A DNA stretch of 33,213 nucleotides, taken from the NCBI GenBank assembly GCA_019649035.1, contig BMAT01013584.1, positions 71,425 to 104,637 of the forward strand, written 5' to 3'. Shown one piece after another: positions 11,601 to 23,600 of the stretch (the first letter of the stretch is position 1; each line of letters begins with the position of its first letter). The DNA comes from Elysia marginata. Its lineage: Eukaryota; Mollusca; Gastropoda; Plakobranchidae. A program made the translations under genes and the position numbers. The notes under the pieces were generated by a model. The model was not told the origin of the DNA and did no database searches. It saw only the letters and a program-made list of their open reading frames with translations.

Positions 11601-14600
11601 GGTTCTTAACATGTAATCTCCATGTAAGCAGATACTCAGATTTGTTTTTGAGGTTATCAGTAACATTTTTATTTCCATTTTTTTATTTAGACAACCAAGA
11701 CAACTTGTCTGGGAAGGAAGGCCAAGCACCTGCTATGCGCACAAGCCCTAGACTTGTGTTACCACCGCAGCCACGCATTGAGATCAAACAAGAGCCCAAG
11801 GAAAGGTGAGACTGTATATTTTTCTTAACCCCTTCACAACCTGTCTCATACAACATTTCTCCATTGTTATGTCCCAAGGTGCCGTCCTTCCATACAGCGT
11901 AGTCCTAATATCAAGGCTAACCAAATATTACTTGGTCATAGTTGTGAAATTCTCACAAAGTGAAGTGTCAACTCTAATATTGCTCTTTTTATGCCTTAAA
12001 TCATCTCTATTGTTGTGGCTTCTTGTTCTTTCTCCTGGTTCCACTTCAACTGATGACAGGTAGTAAAGCTGATAATACTGTTCTTTTTATGCCTTGAATC
12101 ATCTCTATCATTGTGGCTTCTTGTTCTTTCTCTTGGTTCCGCCTCAACTGATGACAGGTAGTAAAGCTGAATGAGCTTAGCAAGAACTTGTATCAATAAA
12201 GGATGTGGTTCTTAGCGTGTCATTTATTTGGTTCATTCAATTTAAAATTTAAATTTAGTCACTTCCTCTTTTTAAAGCTAGATTTACTCTAGGCCTAAAA
12301 GGATGATGAATTGGATAGATAATAAAGGGAAGGTGGAAGTGGTTAATTTTTATTGATGCCCTATTTTTCACAGAGGATTTAGAATCAGGAACTCAGAACT
12401 TTAGATAATATTTCAAGTGCTTAATCCTATTGATCCATTCAACATTTTGAACAATTGACTACTTCCATTTGAGCCATATAAAAAGTTGAGAGAAACTGTG
12501 TCAATTCTTTCCTGTTTTGGACAACTTTGCATTGGTCTCAACAAGGCAATTATGTTCAGTAAAATCCTTAAGAAAGACTTTCTCTTTAATCAGAGGTTGT
12601 TTCTCATGAGTGTTCCTATTAACTATGCTAAATGTATGCTTTTTTCCTTTCTAGTATTGTGCCTAGAGATTTTGTCAATTCATGCACAGTGTAGTTACAG
12701 TATTTCTTTGGGCTTCTAGCTGTTGTATGTAATACAAGCAAAATTTTAAAAAAGGTTTTTATGACTTTTCAGGAAAGAGGAACGGGAAACCCCTGACACT
12801 ATTGTCTCCTCCTCTTCTCCTGAGTTTGGCTTCAACGATCAAGATACAGAATATCCAGGCTTGCGTCCTATTGACCCTGCGGCTAACAACATTGTGCCTG
12901 AGGATGTTAGTACAAGCCCTGTGGTACCTCTGATCCAGCCACTGCCTGTCAAGCCAGGTAGGCCTATTTCATGTTCTTAGGTTTCTTTGAAATAATGTAA
13001 TGATACAGTGTATTTCTAAAGCGCCCAATCCCCAAACTGACTCAAGCGCAGGTTAAAATACATAAAAGCATTACATTACAAGCATACTTCAATTTCATAT
13101 CTGAAACAGGCAAAAAACAAGAAGAAAAAAAACTAACGGATAATTCTAGCATTAAAAGAAAATTGCAAGCAAGTGGATGTTGATTTACATTTTAAATGAG
13201 CTCTCTGATTTTAGGGCTGGCAATTCGTTAAGGAGGGAGTTCCAAATTTGGGGGGTATATTGTTATTGAATAAATATTGCATCTATAACCCATGACTCAT
13301 TTTTATGCTCTACTGCGCTACATCACTCATAAGAATGTCTAAAAAAAATCCATTTGGGATACAAACCATAATTAAAAAAAAAATAGTAATTATCACTTTA
13401 GAACCTACAGGTAAGATTTTGAAACATTAAAAAATAATGCATTCATACAATGATTAGTGTATAGTAGGTGGTTTATATTTGTCCGTATATTTCCAAAGAT
13501 CATATTCTTAAACTCAAAGCTATTGTGGTCTTTATTAACCCCTTGGTGACATTGGTTTTGTCAATCGCCATGACATGGTATTTTCTGGTTGAAGAGTGGG
13601 ATTATTTGTATCTTTTTAACATCACTGAACTCCAACTATAATGTCAGATTTTAAATAACTCTGCATTAAATGCCCCTCTTATGCAGTGCAAAAGAGAGAA
13701 AATGCTACACGAATAGAGAGAGAGAGAGAGAGAGAGAGAAAATATTTCATTTCTTTATTACATGTATTAGTGTACTTTGCTATAATATTCATAATGTTTG
13801 AATCTGCGAGCCTGACTGAGCATTGTTTATTTTCAATACATGTACTAATTGAACTTTGTATTGACTGAATAAACTTGAATAAACTTGAATAAACACGACG
13901 TACATTGTACAACCAAGCATAATGGGGAGCAAGGAAATCCACTGATTTGAGGACATACAATGTACGTCGTGTTAGCATCTTGTCATGAAAAATAGGATGT
14001 ACAAAGTACGTTATAGGTCAAGAAGGGTTTAACAAGCATTAGTACCATTTGTCTAGCTGTGTGTGGGATCTTTAGGGTGAAATGTTGAAATTGACCTTGT
14101 CAAAATAGAGACTTGTCACAAGAAACAGGCTCAGCTTTACCTTAAAAACTTTGCAGCTTTGTAAACCAAAGACAATCAAAGACATTTTAGGCTTGAATAA
14201 TATATGGGAACAGAATTGGTGGTTTTCAAGTGAAAAGGTTAAAATTGCGGATACATTTGGAATGGGAAAAAAAATTTTTATTAATTTTTAAAGGTTTATC
14301 AACAAAAAAAAAGGCTTTCAGTAAAACATCATAACTACAAGCGTTTGTAGAATGCTTTACAATCTCAACTGTTTTTTTTATTATTTTCAAAGGGCTAGAA
14401 GCCTTCAATGCAAGTGGATCTGTGAAGCAAGAAGCAGTAGGTTTAATGAAGGAGCAGCAGCGGCCAGCCTCTGAAAGCTGCGATGAAGAATCTTCAGGTC
14501 AGGCTGGTGGAGACCGAGACCTCACTGTAAATCTGCCCAATTTGACCTCTGGCCTAGCACAACCGTTCCTCGACCCTGCCCTGGATCAGCAGGTAAGCAA

Positions 14601-17600
14601 ATTTGTTATATTTATTTGTTGGGTTTCTTTTTTCATGTGTGCTTATAAAGCCAGTGCTTTCAGCCTTTTTAGGCGATGGCCATTCCCAGCTTTTATACAA
14701 ATTTTTAGATAAGATATTAATTTCTTCATCTCATTACAGAGTCCAGAAAATTCAAAGCCACATTTAAATAGTTGTTTAAACTAAACTATATTCTTTCTTT
14801 CTTAGCATACAAAATAATAGTTCAAATTTTAGATAATTCAACTTTCAATTTTGTTCCTTTGGGGTTGAAAATGCTGAACTGGACTGTATTATTTTTTAGC
14901 ATAGGCAGCATATTCAAAACAATTAATATAGCAGTGGGGTTATTCTTTCAGGTTGTCGTTGTCCAGATTTTTTTGTTTTTTTGAAGGGGTTTATTTTAAT
15001 TTACTTCTCTTTGTCCAGGTGTCTGTGACTTTGACTTTGTCCACTGGAGCAGCTCAGGACATCGGAGCGGTCATCTCGGCCATCGCTGACCTGCTCAAGA
15101 TTGCTGTTCCCCCAACCTATGAGATTACCAGGAGTCCTTCACCAGAGATGTTCAGGATGTCCCTGACACGTTAGTAGTCGGCAACTTTAACTTTTTTTTA
15201 ACCCCACTTGCCTGCTTGATAGGGTGAGATAAGATAAAATTGATTAATCTTAATGACCCCATCTTTTGAATTTCATGTGCACACCATTGTCAATAAAGAG
15301 CGTACAGACCAACATACTTAGACATGTTCTTGTTACAATATGAGTATATATTACAAAGTGTATAATAAACACAACTTTAATGTAAATATATATATATATT
15401 TTTTTTATTTTTTTTTTTTTTTGGGGGGGGGGTTACAATATTTTCATCTTATTGAATCTTCTTAATTTCCAGACAAGGAAGAAGCAGTCAACATCCACAC
15501 ACTTATGTCAACTCGGCCGAGATTTTGCCAGCACTGCGATGTCTATGTGCTTTGTTCAGGCATTGCAAAGTTCAAACGGGAATTTCCAAGCCTGCTTGAG
15601 CAGGAGCCAGTAAGATAAATTTTCTTGGTTTTGTTTTGTTTTTTGTTGGGTTTTTTTCTTCTGTATTTTCTTTGTTTTTAGGTGAATTGGAAAAGATGGT
15701 TATAAATAATTGCTAAAAATTACAGAATCAGTTTTCTTGATCCCTTTTTTCAATTTACTCTTCACTCTGTAAATTTTTAGATATGCTACAAAAACTGAAG
15801 TAAATGCAACCGATTCTATAATAGTCAATGAGATTTAAAAACTTTTTTATACTGTGTATGAACATTTTTTTCTTGCTATATTGCAGGACTGTGGCGACGA
15901 GGAGATGATCTTCTGCTCCATGAACTGCTCCATGCAGTTCACAGCAGCGCTAGAGGCAAGACAGCGGCAAGACCAGGCGATGAAGAAAGAGCTTGAAGCA
16001 GCCGTTGCTGCCGCTGCACCTACCACAAGCTCAGCCCTCTCGCTAGCATCATCTCCTTCCCTTGCAGGAGCACCTATCAAAACAGAGGCAGAGTTGCCAG
16101 GCGCTGTTGTGTCAAGCTCTTCAGCAACAGTGGCATCTAATCTGGATGAAATCATTGCAGCTGTGGCAGCAGATACCTCTCTCTCGCCACCCACGGATTT
16201 AGATGCTCTTGGGGAAAATTCTGGAAGTCCCGGCACTCCCTCTACGACTCCTACATCCCCCTTGCATTCTTCAGCCCTGGCGAGCCCTGCAACACTGAAG
16301 GCTGCCAAGAGGCACCGTCGCTCGAGCAGCCAGGTTTCTGACACATATGTGAAGGTAATGATGAAATTTTGTTTTCTTTTGAGTTATTTTTCAAACATGG
16401 GTCGGACCAGGTAATGCCTATCAAACCTCCCATCTGAAAAAACATTTTCAGGTATTGGCCTTTTGTAACTTCTCACTTTTTTAGGGGGTGAACTGCACTT
16501 TGCTTTCCAAATAAAATATTTCAACTACAATCTGCGTGATATGGCTTTCTGTAGGCTTAAAGGTTACAAAGCAAAGAAATCCCCCTTTAAATGAAGCAAC
16601 TGGGTAAATCTGATGCTCAGGGATTTATGAAAATAACACTGAAAAACATTTGAGGGTAATAATTTTCATAAAACACAGGCTTAAATCCTACAGAAATAGC
16701 TTAACCCCACCAAACCGGTATACCGGGAATAGGTTAAACTACTCACACCGGATTCCCGGTATTCTGGGATTTAGAGGTGTATTAAAAAACGTGTGTCATA
16801 GTCTAAAAATAATCAGCCAATCACTGGACTTTTCCTGTACACATGAGCTCAGATGTTTACAAATGGCTTCCCCGCATAATTTGATTGTGGTTTTTGATAT
16901 TTTGATTAATTGTCAGGGAAACAACAACAAAGGTTGTTTTCAAGAAACGATGTCCTTGCAGCAAATTATTGATTCTGAAACATGAATTCGATCAAGAATA
17001 CCCCTAGATCTACAGTGATGAATCTATAGTGAAAGTGATTTAGATCTAAACATCGATGAGACCGTTGATAGTTCTAAACCTAGATCTAGTTCTACACATG
17101 AAACTAGAACTAGATCTAGACCTGAAGATCTAGGTGGTGGAAGAGATAAGCCTAGACTTATTGAAGAAAATTTATATGGCGGATAGGCAAAGACCTTTAC
17201 TCAGCCAGCATCTAGCTTTACTGTGTTTCTAAGGATTGGAAGTGTAAACTTTCCTGAAGAAGTTTTAACAGGGTTAAAGGCGTGAAAACTTACAGAGGAC
17301 AACAAACTGCCTATAAAAGCCTTTGTCTCATTTTACTACAGTGCGACTTTAACCTGATATTCTGAGCTACCACACATTTAGTAAAGGACTAACCATTATC
17401 AGAATTCTTTACTGTGAATAATTATATAATTTTTTTTTAATTAGTATAATATTATTATTTTTCAGTTAATGCATGCAGTACTTGATGTAGAGACAAAGAA
17501 GATTTTCAGCTCAGTTATTGATTTGAATTAAAAAATAGTACTGAATACTTTCTAAGCTTTTTGCAAGTTGATTGCAAAACTTGTTTTAATGCTTTGGTAC

Positions 17601-20600
17601 CTGTGAGTTTTCTAATGGAACAGGCTGAAAGTGAATTTTTATTTTAAATTTGGTTGTCGTTTTTTTTTCAGCCTTTGGTCAAACGGTGGCGAAGCCTTCG
17701 CTGGAAGCGTGGTAACCAGGACCTTTTGGACACCATCATGAAACAACCGTCCACGCCAAGCATAGAGCTGGATAGGCTGTGGCGGGCGCTGGGGATGATC
17801 CACCGACCTAGTCCAGGGGTCGAGGATCAGAGAAAATGCTCGTTTTGTCACCTGACAGGAGATGGGGCCAGTAATGGACCAAGCAGGTGCGAGTCAACTT
17901 TTGTTTAGAGCAGAGGCAGGGAACAGGTGTACACCTTAGCAGTTCTTTTTTTCTCCCCCCCCCCCCCTTTTTAAATCATTAGCTGATGCTGTCCGAGCTC
18001 ATGGTCCATCAGTTTGTATCATACCTGATAGTTGTCTCTCCCAGTGTCCAATGCCTAGATAGTTTAAATATTCTGGTTGATTACAAATTTAGATTCCGGT
18101 AAACAGGGCAAAAATATGTCGAAAACAATGAAAAGAATAGACTTAAAGGTTTTGGAGTTAAATTTCTTGGTTGTTGTTTTTTTTTTTTGTTTGTTTCTTT
18201 TGCATTCATCCCATGGTTGTGGTTGGCATATGCATTAGAACCAGTAAGGTGTTTGGTTAAGTTTAATAAGCAGTTTTTAATTCAAGTAAAGATGCTACGT
18301 CTATTTTCCAATACATGCATGCACAGTTGAAAAAGCTGAAAATAAATTGATTCAAGAGAGACTCAAAGGTCTAGTTGCATCAAAACAATTTGTTGTCTGA
18401 CAGACTGAATTATGAATATAGATGAAATAACTATTAAATGATATATGAGACTAAGCAGAGGTAAACTTAACTAGAGTCAAAACCAGAATATTCTGAGAAG
18501 TTTATTGATGTAACCATATATCTCCTTTTCATGTTTTCTAAGTTGAGGTTTAAATACATTAAATATCCCAATTTTCTTCAAATGGTTTTGATTTTTTTTA
18601 ACAATGCAATTTTCCAAGCTTCAAGGGTTAAGATTATCTTGTATCCGATATTTCAGGCTGTTGAACATGGACGTTAACAAGTGGGTGCACCTCAACTGTG
18701 CGTTGTGGTCTTATGAAGTCTATGAGACGTTGAATGGGGCCCTCATGAATGTTGAACTGGCCTACCAGCGGAGCCAGAGTAGCGAGTGTGTTGCTTGTCG
18801 CAAGAAAGGGGCAACCCTTGCTTGTTTCAAGTCAAGATGCACCAATGCTTACCACTTGCCCTGTGCACAGGCCCGTGGCTGCATGTTTTACCATGATAAG
18901 GTGATCAGATTGTGGTTTATTTTGTTTTCAATGAATTAAGGGCTTAGGGTCTAAAACAAGAGTAGTAAATTTTGTTTGAATAAAAACTTTAGTAGAACCA
19001 ATTGAGGATTTAGCCGCTACAGTTATTTCAGTAAGCAGCACTCCATAGAGAGAATGTACAGGAGGATAAAGCTAACGTTAGGTCACTTTTAGTACATATT
19101 CTCGTTCATGTAAATTTTTATCTTTTTTTTATAATCCTTTTTTTTTTTATTTAGTATCAAACTGAACACCTTCACTAAGATTCTCTGTGCTCATCATTAC
19201 TACTTCCTACAGACACTGCTGTGCCCCAACCACATCCCCAAGTTACCACTGGGCAATGAGCTGACAAATCTGGTGGCTTTACGAAGGGTCTATGTTAACA
19301 GGGATGAAGACCGTCAGGTGGCAAGGTCAGTTGAGACAAACTGTGGCATTACAGTTATTTGGTTAGGCCAAATTATGGCACTTTTTGTCCATGGAAACAG
19401 TTAATTTAACTCAGAATGGTCCATGTTAAAGGCAAAGCATCTCATTCCTTTAAGTTTTTTTTTTTCTCCACTCTTTCTTCAAATAGTTTGAAGAGCAGAG
19501 ACCGGCTTTGTGGCCTGGTGGTAAGACACTCGCTCAGAGATCAGGAGGTGCGTGGTTCGATCCCCGGCTGAGTCAAACCAAGGACTTTAAAATTAGTATT
19601 AGCAGCTGATCCGCCAAGTGTCTGGCATTCTGGATTTAGTGCTTAATCTGGTTGGCCCGGTGTGAGAATAATGTGACTGGTTGTGGTGTATGCAAGCGCT
19701 CCTTACATCACAGCAGTGGCAGCACGCTTTCAATTGTCCCAAGCTCCGCCTCTGATATAACCTTGTAGTTGAAACGAGACATTAAAATTCAAACAATCTA
19801 ACCTAAGCTCTACAGCAGCAGTTTTTTGTTGATTGCTGTTCATTATTTGTTTCTCGCTGAAGTTTCTCTGAAGCTGTCTTCCTTTCTTTCTGAATTCTTC
19901 TTCAAGGTGCTTGGCTTTCAGTAAAAAAATACTTTACTGTGTTGTGGGTACGATGCCAAATTTGCATGCAGTGTTTCATTCCTCATTTATTGTAATATTT
20001 ATTAGAGGAAAATATTCTCAAACTTGACTAAGTTCTAAATTTGTGTATCTGCATCTACAACTGCTGATTTCAGTATGGTGTGGAATAGCTTTTAGTCGCT
20101 ACAATTTTTTTATCAACCTTTCAAAAGCTTCTATAGCCTATTCATAATATATAGGAATATATTGAAGATATTTTTGAAAAGATTGAAGATTTATTTATGA
20201 AAGATTTATGAGTTTCTCTTTCATTTTGAGAGGAAGTAAAAAGATATCTTGCGTTGATAGGTACCTGTAGAGTGGAAATAAAAATATCGAACTGGTTTGA
20301 CCCTCTGAAGTTCTGCCTGGGGAGGCAGTGAGTGCGAACGAGTGAAACAAGTTGATTTCTACTCTCTTCCTGGTGTGTCTTTTTATGCTTTTTGTCTCAT
20401 GTGGTTGTTGGATCTAAATTTGCGGCTGTCTTTCTTGATCTCTATATAATATTGACCCGTTTTTTTTTCCTTGTTTATGTCTGTGTAGCATGCTTCACCA
20501 AGAAGATGGCCACTGTAGACTCCGAATCGGCTCTCTCATCTTGCACAACATCGGACAGCTTCTGCCCCATCAGATCCTGTGCGGCAAGTTCAATAGTAAA

Positions 20601-23600
20601 GAATACATCTATCCGGTGAGTAGATTTTGTTTTTTGTACTGTATCCCAGTTTAAGCGAACTTGACTTGACTTATGCCCCTTGATCTCTTCAGGAACATGG
20701 GGTCGCAATAAAAGCTAAGCTGAACATTTGTGAAGGCAATTCTTCATCCCTTTTCTTATTCCCTAATCTGTATCCTTTTTTTTATATACAAACTCAATTG
20801 TATCACAGTTACATGAAATAGTCTATAAACTAATTGTTGGCTTAATTGTATTATTTCTTTTCGGTACTTTATCTTTTCTAGTCGTTTTGTTTAAGGTCAA
20901 TGTGAAGAATGCTAAAAAGTTTCGTTCTGTTTTCTGATGTTATTCTTTTGTTTGTTTATGTGTGTGTCGATTTGTTTCAGTATATATTCTCAAACCTTAT
21001 ACTTATGGGGCAAAGTTTCTTTTATTTTTCAAAGTATTTACAGGTGTGCCTTTTTCTTCCTCTATTTGTGATCCAGGTTGGTTTCCGCACGACAAGATTC
21101 TACTGGAGCTACTTCTCACTGTACAATCGCTGCCGTTACGTCTGCTCCATCTCTGACAGGGACGGCCAGCCAGAGTTTAAGATACAAGTCCTTGATACAG
21201 ATCATGAAGAGCTTGTCTTCACAGACACTACACCAGCAGGTAGGGCATCAGGCCGTTTTCTTTTTGTTTTGTTTCATATGTTTTTACTTATTTTTCGTTT
21301 GATTGGCTGATAGAGTAAAGGTATTTCTCATAGTGTAATTTATTCATTACTTTCCTTTGTATTCCCTAGCTTTTTTTAAATATTTATGTTTTTAAATCTT
21401 TCAAGATAGATACATAGTTTATGGCTTTCTTCTTTTGTTAGATTAGGGCTAATTTAAAGAGACCTTCCTTTCGACAGAAATAACTTTCTAAATTTTTCAT
21501 AGAAGTTGGTAGGATCCAAGGTCCACTGTAACTTTGAACAGATTTACTTGTGCAGTGCAATCTCCTCAAATGTAAGCAGCTTATATAAAGTTTACAATTA
21601 CCTGCATGTGAAAATTATTGAAACTATTGAATTTAAATTCTGTAAATTCTATTTCTTTGGGGGGGAAACATAAGAGTTCTACTGTACATTTTTTATCACA
21701 AGAAAACTTAAATTTGATTGTGTCATTCTTATCAAAGATTAGGGTCTGGAGGTTTGTTTTATTCTCAGTTCTCAATTTGAGCGTGTAAGAGCATTGTCAT
21801 CAACATTTTATGTTATTATATTGACAGGTGTGTGGATGCATGTTCTAAGACCCATAGAACAGAAAAGGCGAGAGGCTGACCTAGTCAAGATGTTCCCGAC
21901 ATTCAAGTCAGCAGAGGAACTTTTTGGCCTGGCAGATGAAAACATCGTTAAAATTCTAGAGTCTGTGAGTTGACACCTGTGATCTTCTATCCTATCGCAT
22001 GATTCATGGGTCATGTCTATAGTATAGCCTTGTCACATGAAGCCCAGCTTTATTTTCCTACCACCAAATTTTTTTTTTTGTTACGTTGGTCTGAATTTTC
22101 AAGAATTGATTGCTTTAAAAAATGAAATGGTTTTTAAAAAATTTATAATTTTTTTCATATTTTAGACTTAGTGCACTTCTTTCATTAGAAAGCATAAAGC
22201 TCTAAAACTGTTGGAGTGAAAGTTTATAAGTTTTTTAACTTTAAGCAATTTCACTGATAAAACCTTTGGTGTGTGTGTACTCAGCTCCCTGGCACAGACC
22301 TACTCCAGAATTACAACTTCAAATTTGGCCGGTCACCTCTGATTGAAATGCCGCCAGCCATCAATCCAACAGGATGTGCCCGTGCTGAGCCTAAAATGCG
22401 TACTCACTTCAGAAGGTACAAATGATTTTTTTTTTTATTTCAAGAAGATAAACCTGTTAGTAAATGTTACTGAATTCAAAAGCTTTCTCCGAGAATGTTT
22501 AAATATCTTGTTTATAACCCTTGCTGAAGTTGGTTTCTATTTTCTTAAGTAAAAAGGGATATGGTTTTCTCTCATTAAGTGATATTTTGTCCCTTGCATG
22601 ATGTTCCACTAGACCCTTGATGGCTTGTCATTACAAAAGGAAACTTTGGTTTGTATGAGATTTTATATTTAGAACTTTCTTGTGCTACTATGTTGCTCAG
22701 CTCGTCATGAAATGAAAACCAAATTATTTTCCATAGTAAAAGGTGCAATGGAATATCATATTGGACGGTTGCACCGTTCTCTAATGAATAAGAACTTACA
22801 CCGGTTACGTGGAGTATCTGTTGCACAATGATGAGACGACTTGGGCTACATAGAATGAGTAGGACTTCTCATGATGTAAGAATTAGAGGCATGTTTTGAA
22901 TTAAAGATTTAATTATATACTTCTCAGGCCACACACCCTCCAGTCAACCAACTCCAGGTCTCTCCCATCCACGGTGACAGGCGTATCAGGAGACATGAGC
23001 TCCCCCTACCTGAAGCAGTTTGTTCACTCAAAGTCCCAACAGTACCGACGTCTGCGAACAGATTGGAAGACGCTGGTGTACCTTGGCCGGTCTCGCATTC
23101 AGGGCCTGGGGCTGTATGCTGCCCGCGACCTGGAGAAGCACACTATGGTGATAGAGTACATTGGAGATCTCATTCGCAATGAGGTGGCCAATAGGCGGGA
23201 AAAGGAGTATGAATCACAGGTATTTAAGATAGTTTTTGCTTAGGTACAGTGTATCGTACTGTTGTATAAGGTATTCTTGAAGATTTCAGGTTGTTATGCA
23301 GGGACCATACATAAAGTATTTTTTAACACTTTCTTGAGGATTGGTACCTTGAAATTTGCTTTTTGTTTGTCCTCTGTTTACCCACATTCCTGGAATGAGG
23401 ATATTGATTTTTTTTAATAACTATTATTTACAGTTTTACACAGAATCCTCTTTTTTTCCCCCATCTTTTCATTTTAAAAGCTATTGTTTTGAAGAAGTAG
23501 AATTCTTAGACAGTAGATGCGGTTTGTAAAAAAAGGATTAAAAACCACCGCATTTTGTCTCAACACGATGGTCTCTGAATATTTTTTTATTTCTTCNCCC

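Larger units (their letters stand above)
13535..14032. mobile_element. Possible piggyBac-like MITE with TTAA ends, intron 11
   Basis: The left edge is TTAA followed by CCCCTTGGTGAC (13535-13550). The right edge, read on the other strand, is TTAA followed by ACCCTTCTTGAC (ending 14032). The 12 bases inside TTAA match at 9 positions, and TTAA flanks both sides as in piggyBac insertion. There is no transposase. Inside are an (AG)n tract, a short tandem repeat and a strong hairpin. Confidence 0.5.

Noticed and set aside
11825..11832. TTAACCCC as a further piggyBac-like end in intron 10
   Set aside because: No matching GGGGTTAA-type right end was found within 1 kb.
13686..13868. ORF with an Arg-Glu run
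   Set aside because: Product of the AG microsatellite.
18901..18939. Extension of exon 17 to a stop codon (truncated isoform)
   Set aside because: It is read-through of a standard GT donor. Exon 18 continues the ePHD exactly as in the family.
19505..19570. Functional tRNA gene
   Set aside because: A and B boxes fit, but the acceptor and anticodon stems do not fold cleanly and a SINE body follows directly.
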